Below are positions 9,070-16,901 of a stretch of 64,000 nt of DNA, piece after piece. A model generated the notes under the pieces. The model was not told the origin of the DNA. It did not search any database and saw nothing but the letters and a program-made list of their open reading frames with translations. The DNA is from Collimonas sp. PA-H2 (GTDB taxonomy: Bacteria > Pseudomonadota > Gammaproteobacteria > Burkholderiales > Burkholderiaceae_D). Made by a program: the position numbers and the translations under genes. The stretch lies in assembly GCF_002564105.1 (NCBI RefSeq), contig NZ_PDBX01000001.1, forward strand, positions 2,542,001-2,606,000. Reading direction: 5' to 3'. The first letter of the stretch is position 1. Every line of letters begins with the position of its first letter.

Positions 9070-9957
9070 ATGGGTGCAGCACAAATGGTGGCGGAACCGG
9101 ACAGCGGCGCCGGTTCAGAGCAGGGCGCGCGGCACCGCTACTTCAACGACTTTGCAGCGGCATTGCGCTACTGGCGCGACAAGCGCGGCTATAGCCAGCT
9201 GCGCTTGTCTGCCGAGAGCCATATCTCGCAGCGCCACATCAGCTTCCTGGAGAGCGGCCGCTCGCAGCCGAGCCGGGAGCTGATCCTGAAGCTGGGTACG
9301 GCGCTCGACATCCCGCTGCGCCAGCGCAACGTGATGCTGCTGGCGGCGGGTTTCGCGCCAGCCTACCAGGAGCGCAAATTGTCCGATCCCGAACTGGCCG
9401 CGGTCAAGCAGGCGCTGGATTTCATGCTGGCGCAGCAGGCGCCGTATCCGGCGCTGGTGGTGGACCGGCTGTGGAACCTAGTGATGAGCAACGGCCCGGC
9501 CGCCATGATGATCCGCTGGCTGCTGGATCTGCCTGAAACGCAGCCGCTGCCGCGCGAAGGCGTCAACGTCCTCAAGCTGATGCTGGACCCGCAGGCGATC
9601 CGCAAGCACTTGCTCAACTGGCAGGATGTCAGCGCCGACCTGCTGCACTGGATCCAGCGCGAAGCCATGAGCGACGGCCCCGGCAGCGAAGCCATCGCGT
9701 TGCTGGAGCAGCTGGTAGCGCTACCTGGCATCAAGGCGGCGACGCAGATGCCTAACCTCGATACACGGGTGCTGCCTTTCCTGCCGATGACGATTCGCAA
9801 GGACGGCGTTGAGCTCAACCTGTTTACCTCGATCGCCACCATGGGCACGCCGCATGACGTCACCGTGCATGAGTTGCGGATCGAATCATTTTTCCCGGCC
9901 GATGCGGCTACCGCGGCGTGGTTCAAGGCCAGGGCTCCGGCCGCGCCAGCGGAGTAG
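9070..9957 (+). CDS. XRE-family regulator with MmyB ligand-binding domain
   Basis: A 295-residue regulator; the ATG follows GGAGGCAGCTC. Residues 20-80 form an XRE helix-turn-helix (LRYWRDKRGYSQLRLSAES, then ISQRHISFLESGRSQPS). The rest matches the MmyB-like C-terminal domain: LVVDRLWNLVMSN, a central helical part, and the conserved end PFLPMTIRKDGVELNLFTS with GTPHDVTVHELRIESFFPAD. In this family the C-terminal domain is PAS-like and is thought to bind a small hydrophobic ligand. It probably controls the NTF2-like gene just upstream through the palindrome at 8517-8535. Confidence 0.85.
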   Translation: MGAAQMVAEPDSGAGSEQGARHRYFNDFAAALRYWRDKRGYSQLRLSAESHISQRHISFLESGRSQPSRELILKLGTALDIPLRQRNVMLLAAGFAPAYQERKLSDPELAAVKQALDFMLAQQAPYPALVVDRLWNLVMSNGPAAMMIRWLLDLPETQPLPREGVNVLKLMLDPQAIRKHLLNWQDVSADLLHWIQREAMSDGPGSEAIALLEQLVALPGIKAATQMPNLDTRVLPFLPMTIRKDGVELNLFTSIATMGTPHDVTVHELRIESFFPADAATAAWFKARAPAAPAE

Positions 9958-10031
9958 GGGCGCAGCGCTTACAATAGCGATGCTTTCAGGCAACCATGTG
10001 CCTGTGCCAACCTTATTGCGGAGAAAACAAC

Positions 10032-10577
10032 ATGTTGAAAAAAGTATTAAGCGCTGCGCTACTGGCGGGCTGCGCGCCGTTTCTTGCCGGCTGCGCGAGC
10101 ACCCCGGCGCTGGCGCCGATCACGGTGCCGGACAAGCTGCAGGTCGCATCAACCCAGGTGCTGACGCTGGAGGCAAAGGCCACCGGCGTGCAAATCTACC
10201 AATGTGCGGCGGCGACTGCGGACGCATCGAAGTTCGAATGGCATTTCGTGGCGCCGCAAGCCGAGCTGTATGATCTGCACGACAACAAGATCGGCAAGCA
10301 CTACGCCGGCCCGACCTGGGAATCGAATGACGGCAGCAAGGTAGTCGGCGCCGTCCAGGCGCAGAGCAAGGCGCCAGATGCGGACGCCATCGCGTGGCTG
10401 CTGCTGAGTGCAAAATCCACTTCCGGCAGCGGCATCTTCAGCCAGACGCAAAGCATCCAGCGCCTGCAGACCCTGGGCGGCGCGGCGCCGGCGGACGGCT
10501 GCGACCAGGCCCGGCTGGGCCAGCAGACGCGTGTGCCTTACCAGGCGGTCTATCGTTTCTATTCCGCCAAATCGTAA
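10032..10577 (+). CDS. DUF3455 family lipoprotein
   Basis: A 181-residue protein started at the ATG after GGAGAAAACAAC. The N-terminus is a lipoprotein signal with two possible lipoboxes, LLAGC and FLAGC; the second, followed by ASTPA, is the more likely acylation site. The mature part has the DUF3455 pattern: PDKLQVASTQVLTLEAKATG, then GVQIYQC, WHFVAPQAELYD, GKHYAGPTWESNDGSKVVG, and a C-terminal VPYQAVYRFY. Family members are found in bacteria and fungi without a known function. It is presumably anchored in the outer membrane. The nearest neighbours are unrelated and it appears to be transcribed alone or after the XRE gene. Confidence 0.75.
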   Translation: MLKKVLSAALLAGCAPFLAGCASTPALAPITVPDKLQVASTQVLTLEAKATGVQIYQCAAATADASKFEWHFVAPQAELYDLHDNKIGKHYAGPTWESNDGSKVVGAVQAQSKAPDADAIAWLLLSAKSTSGSGIFSQTQSIQRLQTLGGAAPADGCDQARLGQQTRVPYQAVYRFYSAKS

Positions 10578-10620
10578 GGCACGGCAGCACAAGCGGCGGC
10601 TGCAATTGGCGCTTTGATCA

Positions 10621-10660
10621 CATGTAAAAAGCGCATGTAAAAATCACATGTAAAATCATG
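10621..10660. repeat. 13-bp tandem direct repeats (CATGTAAAA units)
   Basis: CATGTAAAA occurs at 10621, 10634 and 10647, an exact 13-base spacing, followed by a fourth CATGTA at 10657. The array ends about 125 bases before the start of the amino-acid-binding protein gene. Three phased copies suggest cooperative binding of a regulator; 13 bases is not one helical turn, so the copies would lie on different faces. Confidence 0.6.
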
Positions 10661-10743
10661 TATCCAATTTGTAACAGCCTCCGCAAGCGCATCAAGTACT
10701 GCTATATTGTCGCGAGGAAATGAACACCCTCAATCAATTGTCC

Positions 10744-10760
10744 GGCCGCCTCTGGCGGCC
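10744..10760 (+). other. GC-rich hairpin in the leader of the binding-protein gene
   Basis: GGCCGCC TCT GGCGGCC forms a seven-base perfect stem with a three-base loop, 26 bases before the start codon and followed by GTTTGCG rather than a T run. It could modulate mRNA stability or be a weak attenuator. Confidence 0.4.
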
Positions 10761-10786
10761 GTTTGCGACTTATCGGAGTTTTCTGT

Positions 10787-11671
10787 ATGCGTGGTGTGAT
10801 CAAGCATGGTTTGACCTTCTTATGTATTCTGACACCACTAGCCGCCAGCGCCGGCGACACCCTTAGCAAGATCCGCGACAGCCAGACCATCACCTTCGCC
10901 TATCGCGAAACCGCACCGTTTTCCTACACCGATGAAAACAAGCAGATCGTCGGTTATTCGATTGACATGTGCCTGAAGATCGCCGATGCGGTGAAGCGCG
11001 AACTGAAGCTGCCGAACCTCAAGGTGGCCTATGTGCCGGTCGATTCGACCACGCGCTTTTCCAGCATCATCGAGGGCAAGACCGACATGGAATGCGGTTC
11101 CACCACCAATAACGCCGAACGCCGCACACGCGTCGGCTTCACCGTGCCGAACTTCTTTTCCAGCGTGCGCATGATCGTCAAGAAGGGCAGCGACATCAAG
11201 AACTGGTCGGACCTGCGCGGCAAGACTATCGTCATCACCAAGAGCACCACCACCATCGACCTGGTCAACGACCGCAGCAATGTACGCTCGCTGAATATCA
11301 AGGTAGTGGAAGCCAAGGACGATGCCGAATCGTTCAGCTTCGTCGAGCAGGGCAAGGCCGATGCCTACGCCATGGACGATGTGCTGCTGTACAGCTTGCG
11401 CGCCACCGCCAAGACGCCGTCCGACTTCACCGTGCTGGGCGATCCGCTCTCGATCGAGCAGTATTCCCTGATGTTCCGCAAGGACGATCCAGCCTTCAAG
11501 CAGCTGGTCGACAAGGAGATGGTGCGCATGATCAACGAGGGCGATTTCCAGAAGATCTACAGTTTCTGGTTCACCCAGCCGCACGGATCGAAGAAGATCA
11601 ACATGGGCATGCCCATGGGATACCTGCTGCGCGATTCCCTGCTTTATCCATCGGACAAGACGGCCCAGTAA
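10787..11671 (+). CDS. Amino-acid ABC transporter substrate-binding protein (GltI-like)
   Basis: A 294-residue periplasmic protein. The ATG follows CGGAG with an eight-base gap, and a signal peptide (GLTFLCILTPLAASA) precedes GDTLSKIRDS. The fold is a family-3 solute-binding protein: ITFAYRETAPFSYTDENKQI, VGYSIDMCLKIADAV, the hinge segment with ECGSTTNNAERR, and DAYAMDDVLLYSL. The ECGSTTN and GYSIDMC motifs match glutamate/aspartate-binding proteins. No permease or ATPase gene is adjacent, so it is an orphan that must share a membrane complex encoded elsewhere, or serves another purpose such as chemotaxis. A large palindrome follows its stop. Confidence 0.85.
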   Translation: MRGVIKHGLTFLCILTPLAASAGDTLSKIRDSQTITFAYRETAPFSYTDENKQIVGYSIDMCLKIADAVKRELKLPNLKVAYVPVDSTTRFSSIIEGKTDMECGSTTNNAERRTRVGFTVPNFFSSVRMIVKKGSDIKNWSDLRGKTIVITKSTTTIDLVNDRSNVRSLNIKVVEAKDDAESFSFVEQGKADAYAMDDVLLYSLRATAKTPSDFTVLGDPLSIEQYSLMFRKDDPAFKQLVDKEMVRMINEGDFQKIYSFWFTQPHGSKKINMGMPMGYLLRDSLLYPSDKTAQ

Positions 11672-11675
11672 CCAC

Positions 11676-11836
11676 AGTGTCGTGTCATGTCTCCGCTGTC
11701 GGCATCTCGCTTGTCCTTGACCCGTATCGCGTCGTTGCGCCTCGTCGCCATAGCCCCGCTATGTCTCCTCGACACGCCTAGCGCTACGGGCCAAGGCCGG
11801 CGCGATATACCGACAGCGAAGGCATGACACGACACT
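11676..11836. repeat. 161-bp imperfect palindrome between convergent genes
   Basis: The ends AGTGTCGTGTCATG (11676-11689) and CATGACACGACACT (11823-11836) are perfect inverted copies. Pairing continues inward with interruptions (CGCTGTCGG against CCGACAGCG, CCTTG against CAAGG) to a central CATAGC...GCTATG. It fills the space between the binding-protein stop and the stop of the nucleoside hydrolase on the other strand. It may act as a bidirectional terminator and looks like a mobile extragenic palindrome of MITE type. Confidence 0.6.
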
Positions 11837-11849
11837 AGCGGCGGCAGGA

Positions 11850-12827
11850 TTACTGCAACAGGCGCTGCATGAACAAGTCGAAGAACAGCGGCTTGTCGGG
11901 CGCCAGACAGACTTCGGCGTTGGCGGCGCCTGCCTCCTCCCTGGTGTAGCCCTCCCGATCCACCACGATATGCATGGCCGTGGTCGGGCAGATACGCCGG
12001 TCGGCGAGGTAGGCGACCGGCACTACGTCGAACAGCGTCGGCGTATTGCTGGCCCATGGCTGATAACTGTCGGTCCATTGGTGGTAAAGCAGCGTCAGCG
12101 CATCGGTCAGCGGCGAGCCATGCCCGAACAAGGCGTTGCGTTCGGCTTCGTCCAGCCTGACCTGAGTGGAATCGAGCGGCATCATCACGATAGGCGCACC
12201 TGAGGTAAACAGTTTTTGCGCGGCAGGAATGTCGGCCGCGATGTTGTATTCCTTGTCTGGCGGACGCGGCGCAACGTATTCGGATTTCCTGTAACCGGCC
12301 CGGACCGATCCACCCATCAGCACCACGCGTTTGAGTTGGCGAAAGGTCGCCGGATCGCGCGTGATCGCCGCGCCGATATTGGTCAAGGGACCCAGGGCGA
12401 TCAAAGTGATCTGACCCGGATGCAGGCGGATCTGCTGCAGCAGGAAGTCTACTGCCGGCGGCGCCTGCGCCGGCGAGCTGCCGCGCTGCGCCCAGCGCGC
12501 CTGGGTGAAAGGGGTCATGCTGGTGGTGGCGATACCTCGCGCCACTGGAATCTCGCCGTGGCCGGTTTCGCGCAGCAGACGTTCCAGCAGCTGCGCGCGC
12601 AATCCGGTATCGCCCCAGGCTGTAGTAAAACCCAGGATCTCGAATCCGGGACTGTTGAGAAGCAACGCCACGGCAAACGCATCGTCGATATCGTCGCCGA
12701 TGTCGGTATCGACGATGACTTGCTCGGCTGCTGCCGCATGTGCCGCTTGCGCGGGCAGCAGTAACGCTAGCGTTACTGCCAGGGCCGGCAGGCTTGCGTT
12801 CAGGATGTTCCTGGTCCAGGCAAGCAT
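11850..12827 (-). CDS. Exported nucleoside hydrolase
   Basis: A 325-residue protein with a signal peptide (LPALAVTLALLLPAQAAHA), so it acts in the periplasm. The N-terminal motif DTDIGDDIDDAFA is the calcium- and ribose-binding aspartate cluster of inosine-uridine nucleoside hydrolases; ITLIALGPLTNIGAAI, RVVLMGGS and LFDVVPVAYL, with its aspartate, complete the active-site set. It should split ribonucleosides into base and ribose. It lies 16 bases after the stop of a second family member on the same strand, and close to a nucleoside-type ABC importer and a TonB receptor, so it probably processes nucleosides taken in from outside. Confidence 0.88.
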   Translation of the reverse strand: MLAWTRNILNASLPALAVTLALLLPAQAAHAAAAEQVIVDTDIGDDIDDAFAVALLLNSPGFEILGFTTAWGDTGLRAQLLERLLRETGHGEIPVARGIATTSMTPFTQARWAQRGSSPAQAPPAVDFLLQQIRLHPGQITLIALGPLTNIGAAITRDPATFRQLKRVVLMGGSVRAGYRKSEYVAPRPPDKEYNIAADIPAAQKLFTSGAPIVMMPLDSTQVRLDEAERNALFGHGSPLTDALTLLYHQWTDSYQPWASNTPTLFDVVPVAYLADRRICPTTAMHIVVDREGYTREEAGAANAEVCLAPDKPLFFDLFMQRLLQ

Positions 12828-12843
12828 GGCGGCTGCGCTCCGC

Positions 12844-13989
12844 TTATGGGGCAGTTGTTGTCGGCGCCGGCGGCGTCGGCAGGTTCATCAGCTTGATCAT
12901 CAGCTTTTCGAAAGCCGGCACGTTGACTTCGCGCACCACCGTGGTCGGACTGGCGATCAGGCCTGGCGGTGCGTAAGCGGCGGGCCAGGACAAGGTATTG
13001 CCGTAGCCGGCGCCGAAGTCGGTATCGATGCTGACATACAACTGGTCGGACTTGCTGATCAGCGCCGGATCCAGCCAGACCGCGGTGGCCAGTTCATCCC
13101 AAAGCGGGAAGCCGGTCTCGGTGACCTTCTTCACCATTTGCGCCAGCGGCGTGCCGGACCTGGTCATGTCGTTCAGCAGCCTGGCGCTCAGCTCGGTCGC
13201 CGTTGACGGATCGGCCGGCACCATCACGATATGCTTCCATGGCGCGCGCAAGGCGATCTTGGCGGCTTCCGGATCCCAGCGGAAATTGAATTCCAGGCGT
13301 GGCGTGTTGATGTATTCGCGCGCAAACTGCTCGGCCGATTTGGATGACAGCATCTGGTGCGGATTCAGGCTGCCGCCCATGTAGACGATTTCCTTGGCAG
13401 TGGCGGCAAAGCTGGGATCGAGGCTGATCGCCAGCGCCACATTGGTCATCGGCCCGGTCGCCAGGATCGTTACCTGACCCGGGAATTCATGGACCTTCCT
13501 GATCATGAAATTGGCGGCGATTTCAGCCGACGGCTTGGTATGCGGCATGCCTTCCGGCAGTTGCGGCACGAAATCGTGGGCGTGGTAGTTGGGCTGGCTC
13601 TGGATGGTGCCGTCCGGCCATTTCTCATCCATCCAGGCGCCCTTGTACACCAGTTTGCCATACAGGGCTTCCCAGCGGCGCGTGGTTTCCTGCGTGTTCA
13701 GCAATGGAAAAACCGAGCCGGGAATCACCGGGATATCGCTGCGGCCGATCACTTCCAGGGTGCGCAGCGCATGCGCGATATTTTCATCGCGCCAGGTCGA
13801 GCCGCTGACGATGGTAATCCCCAGCACTTCCACATCCGGCGACTGGATCGCCATCAGCTGCGCCGCGCGCGGGCCGCCGATGTCGTCGTCGATGATCACC
13901 TTGCGCTTGCCTTCGGCCTGGGCAGTTACGGCAACGCCCAGCATGAACAGGGCCGACAGCAGCTGGCGCTGCATGAACTTCGATTTCAT
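12844..13989 (-). CDS. Exported nucleoside-hydrolase-family protein, divergent active site
   Basis: A 381-residue exported protein with a signal peptide (LLSALFMLGVAVTAQA). It has the nucleoside hydrolase framework: VIIDDDIGGPRAAQL at the N-terminus, VEVLGITIVSG, VTILATGPMTNVALAI, EIVYMGGSLNP and PLWDELATAVWLDP. The N-terminal aspartate cluster is altered: where the family has DTDxGxDD, this protein has DDDIGGPR, so the paired aspartates that bind calcium and ribose are replaced. It may use a different substrate or have lost hydrolase activity. The C-terminus is a short Pro-Thr-Ala tail. It is the first gene of a two-gene operon with the canonical hydrolase. Confidence 0.8.
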   Translation of the reverse strand: MKSKFMQRQLLSALFMLGVAVTAQAEGKRKVIIDDDIGGPRAAQLMAIQSPDVEVLGITIVSGSTWRDENIAHALRTLEVIGRSDIPVIPGSVFPLLNTQETTRRWEALYGKLVYKGAWMDEKWPDGTIQSQPNYHAHDFVPQLPEGMPHTKPSAEIAANFMIRKVHEFPGQVTILATGPMTNVALAISLDPSFAATAKEIVYMGGSLNPHQMLSSKSAEQFAREYINTPRLEFNFRWDPEAAKIALRAPWKHIVMVPADPSTATELSARLLNDMTRSGTPLAQMVKKVTETGFPLWDELATAVWLDPALISKSDQLYVSIDTDFGAGYGNTLSWPAAYAPPGLIASPTTVVREVNVPAFEKLMIKLMNLPTPPAPTTTAP

Positions 13990-14065
13990 AATTCGCCTTG
14001 AATAAAAATCAGAGAAAAAAGGCAGTTGGTAGATACCGTCTAGACGACCCCAGCTACGCGCCCGA

Positions 14066-14142
14066 GTCGTTCCCGCGAACGCGGGAATCCATGTTAGTCG
14101 CCATACTCTGCAACCTGGATCTCCGCGTTCGCGGGGATGACG
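14066..14142. repeat. REP-like inverted repeat with CCCGCGAACGCGGG arms
   Basis: The left arm TTCCCGCGAACGCGGGAATC and a right arm containing ATCTCCGCGTTCGCGGGGAT are inverted copies with a few mismatches, and each arm is itself nearly palindromic. Repeats of this kind are common between genes in many proteobacteria. It lies between the TonB receptor stop and the nucleoside hydrolase operon start and could separate their transcripts. Confidence 0.6.
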
Positions 14143-14186
14143 GCGTGACCTAACGAATGTCTTCCAAATCTTACTTGTTGCCGTAT

Positions 14187-16439
14187 TCAGAAGTTAGAGC
14201 GGAACTGCACGCCGAACATGCGCGGTTCATTGATGAACGCAGTTCGATTGTCGAAGTCGATGCCGCCGACCGCCACGATCTTGTTGGTGATATTGCGGGC
14301 GAACGCTGCGACTTCATATTTGTCGCCATCCCACTTGTAACCCACGCGCAAGCCGCCTTCCAGCAAAGGTTTGCCGGTGAACTCGGTCGAGTTGTACAGG
14401 AAGAAATTGATCTTGCTGCGGTAGGCCCAGTCGGTATAGAAGAACAGTTCGTCGTTGTTGCCCATCGGGATGCCGTAGCGCGCCGTCACGTTAGCGATCC
14501 ATTTCGGCGCTTGCGGCAAGGGATTGCCGTCGATCGAATACAAGCCCGGCCGCACCTGGGTGTTGAGCACGGTGCAGGAAGCGCAGCCGGCCACCAGCAG
14601 GTTGGGATCGCGAATCTGCGTGTAGTTGTAGCTGCCGCCTGCGGTAACGCGCAGGCGCTCGGTCAGGTTAGCCTCAAGATCCAGCTCGGCGCCGCGGCCC
14701 ACCGTCTTTGCCGCGTTCACCAGCATGATCGAGTTGGAATTGCCGCCGACTGCCGTCAGCTGCTGGTTCTTGACGTCGAAACTGTAGATGCTGAAGTTGG
14801 CGCGGGCACGGCGGTTGAAGAGGTCGGCCTTGATCCCTGCTTCATAGGAAGTGATGGTTTCCGCGTTGGCTACCGTGATCGGCACCGAGGAGGATGGCGC
14901 CGCGATACTCGGCGCGCGGAAGCCGGTGGCTACCCTTGCATAAGTGCTGACGTCCTGGGTCAAGGCATAGTTGGCGCTGAGGTCCCAGCTCACCTTCGAT
15001 TTGCTTTCGCTGATCGAGCTTGGGCCGGTAAACGTCACGTTGTTGGCGACTTCATTGGAAAAATCCTTCTTGTCTTCGGTATAGCGCAAGCCGCCGCGCA
15101 GCTTCAACCTGTCGTTGACGTCATAGGTGAGCGAGCCGAATGCGGCGTACGCGGTGTTTTTCTGGCGGTTTTGCAGATAGCTGGTTTGCAGCTGGGTGGT
15201 GCTGTCGAAGTTGGAACTGTTGCCTGCTACATCTTCGTAGAAGTAGTACAAGCCGCTCTGCCAGTTGAGCGGTCCTTCGTTTTTCGACTCGACCCGGAAC
15301 TCCTGAGAAAACTGTTTGTGATCGGCCACGCCGCCGCCGGTCTGCACCTGGAATGGAATGAAGCCGGGGCCGGTCGGCGTGCCGCCGTCGATGTCGCCGC
15401 GGCTGAAATAGCTGGAAATGGTTTCATAACCGGTGATCGAGTACAGCTTGACCTGGTCCAGGTTCCAGCTCAGCCGGGCGCTGCCGCCGGTGGTATGCAG
15501 GGACTGGGTGTTCAAGCCGTTGAAGGTGACCTGCGAAGGACTGAAGCCGGCGACGAAGCCGTCCGAACCTTTCTCCAGGATATTGGCGCGGAACAAGCGG
15601 GCGCTGCCGGTAGTGGCGCGCGAGTGGATGTTGAACAGGGCGTTGAAGGTGCCGTCCGGCTTGTACAGGAATTGCAGGCGGCCGGCGCGTTCGTCGTAGC
15701 CTTCCAGGTTGGGGGTGCCGCCGCCGTCATTCTTGACCCAGTTGTCGCGATGTTCGACCAGCGTCGAAAAGCGCATCGCCCATTGGTCGCTCAATGGCAC
15801 GTTGACCGCTGCTTCGACATTGGCGGTATTGTGGGTGCCGTCGGAGACGCTGTAGTAGCCGGAGACCTTGTCCAGGTTCGGTTTGGCCGAATCGAACTTG
15901 ACCACGCCGGCCGGCGTGTTGCGGCCGAACAGTGTGCCCTGCGGGCCACGCAGCACTTCCACTCCGGCCAGGTCGAACATCGGGAAGCCTTTGAGGGCAG
16001 CGTTTTCCTGTACCACGTCATCGAATATCAGGGATACCGGCTGCGAGGCGAAGGTAGAGAAGTCGGTATTGCCGTAGCCGCGGATATAGAAGCGCGGGAA
16101 GGTGCGGCCGTTCGACGATTCGATATTCAGGCTCGGCACCTTGGCCGCCAGCACGCGGATATCCTGGCCGCCGGAGTTGAGCACGTCGAGGGTCTCGCCC
16201 TTGAGCAGGGTCACCGAGATCGGCACGTCCTTGATCTTTTCGACCTTGCGCTGCGCAGTGACAGTCATGGTTTCCAGCTGCAATGAGGAACCGTCCTGCG
16301 CCGCCGGGCTAGAGGCTGCGGGCGCCGCAGTGCCTGCCGTCTGCGCCAGCGCCGCGCCGAGCGGCAAGGCGACTCCTAATGTCAGCACCATCTTCCCTGC
16401 GCAACGCAGGCGGGCGCGTGCCCTCGCTTTTTTTCCCAT
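14187..16439 (-). CDS. TonB-dependent outer-membrane receptor
   Basis: A 750-residue receptor; the start follows GAGGGATGG. A basic, alanine-rich signal peptide is followed by a TonB-box-like ETMTVTAQRK, a plug domain (DVPISVTLLKGETLDVL, then VEVLRGPQGTLFGRNTPAGV, the classic plug motif) and a barrel of about 550 residues that ends in Phe (VQFRSNF). It takes up a scarce or large ligand across the outer membrane with TonB energy. Position between exported nucleoside hydrolases and a GntR regulator plus nucleoside-type ABC importer suggests a nucleoside or nucleotide-related ligand. No FecR/sigma pair is present, so control is probably by the GntR protein next door. Confidence 0.88.
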   Translation of the reverse strand: MGKKARARARLRCAGKMVLTLGVALPLGAALAQTAGTAAPAASSPAAQDGSSLQLETMTVTAQRKVEKIKDVPISVTLLKGETLDVLNSGGQDIRVLAAKVPSLNIESSNGRTFPRFYIRGYGNTDFSTFASQPVSLIFDDVVQENAALKGFPMFDLAGVEVLRGPQGTLFGRNTPAGVVKFDSAKPNLDKVSGYYSVSDGTHNTANVEAAVNVPLSDQWAMRFSTLVEHRDNWVKNDGGGTPNLEGYDERAGRLQFLYKPDGTFNALFNIHSRATTGSARLFRANILEKGSDGFVAGFSPSQVTFNGLNTQSLHTTGGSARLSWNLDQVKLYSITGYETISSYFSRGDIDGGTPTGPGFIPFQVQTGGGVADHKQFSQEFRVESKNEGPLNWQSGLYYFYEDVAGNSSNFDSTTQLQTSYLQNRQKNTAYAAFGSLTYDVNDRLKLRGGLRYTEDKKDFSNEVANNVTFTGPSSISESKSKVSWDLSANYALTQDVSTYARVATGFRAPSIAAPSSSVPITVANAETITSYEAGIKADLFNRRARANFSIYSFDVKNQQLTAVGGNSNSIMLVNAAKTVGRGAELDLEANLTERLRVTAGGSYNYTQIRDPNLLVAGCASCTVLNTQVRPGLYSIDGNPLPQAPKWIANVTARYGIPMGNNDELFFYTDWAYRSKINFFLYNSTEFTGKPLLEGGLRVGYKWDGDKYEVAAFARNITNKIVAVGGIDFDNRTAFINEPRMFGVQFRSNF

Positions 16440-16630
16440 TTTCCATCCCTCAGTGATCGACGTTGATAAACCGGATTTACTTGTTTTAGTTATGTGTGCT
16501 GCGTGCAGGCCGGCGTTTGAAAATGCGCGTGCCGGACCAGAACGGATTCACTCAACGCAAAGACCGTGCCAGAATTTTTCCCGGCAGGAAGAATGGAGAA
16601 ATCGGTATTACGATTTGTATCGAAAATATA

Positions 16631-16639
16631 TTGTATACA
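16631..16639. promoter_or_regulatory. TTGTATACA operator candidate (copy 1)
   Basis: TTGTATACA, with the perfect 8-base palindrome TGTATACA at 16632-16639, lies about 190 bases upstream of the receptor start. The form TNGTNNNACNA is typical of FCD-type GntR regulators, and such a gene lies next door. Confidence 0.4.
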
Positions 16640-16831
16640 TACGGGAAAGCGAAATTTGAACGTAAACAAATTGCAGGAGTGATAAGTCCAGTTGCCGCAC
16701 AAGCAGCTGCATCTGGCAAAAAATAACGCCTTCTATTGGGGAGGGGTGCGCCAAAACAGGGCTGGCGAAAGTGTTGCAAGAACCGGATTAGTGCGCGCCG
16801 GCGCGCCAAAATGGCGACATTTTGAAATAAC

Positions 16832-16840
16832 TTGTATACA
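16832..16840. promoter_or_regulatory. TTGTATACA operator candidate (copy 2)
   Basis: An identical 9-mer to copy 1, about 200 bases away, 60 bases past the GntR gene stop and upstream of the TonB receptor. Two identical copies in one intergenic region fit repression by DNA looping, but this is inference. Confidence 0.4.
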
Positions 16841-16901
16841 CTTTATGACAGCTGGCCGAGGCGCGAATGTGTCCTAAGATAGCCCTGGAAAACACGCTGC
16901 C

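Larger units (their letters stand above)
16440..16901. other. 462-bp intergenic region upstream of the TonB receptor
   Basis: This relatively AT-rich stretch separates the receptor start from the GntR stop. It holds two TTGTATACA elements (listed separately) and presumably the receptor promoter. No convincing gene is present. Confidence 0.5.

Noticed and set aside
10621..10660. Possible CRISPR-like array
   Set aside because: Units are only 9 bases with 4-base spacers and there are no cas genes; promoter-site repeats are the better reading.
14157..16286. Long open frame of about 700 codons on the plus strand
   Set aside because: It is antisense to the complete TonB-dependent receptor gene, shows no family motif and results from the third-position GC bias of the real gene.
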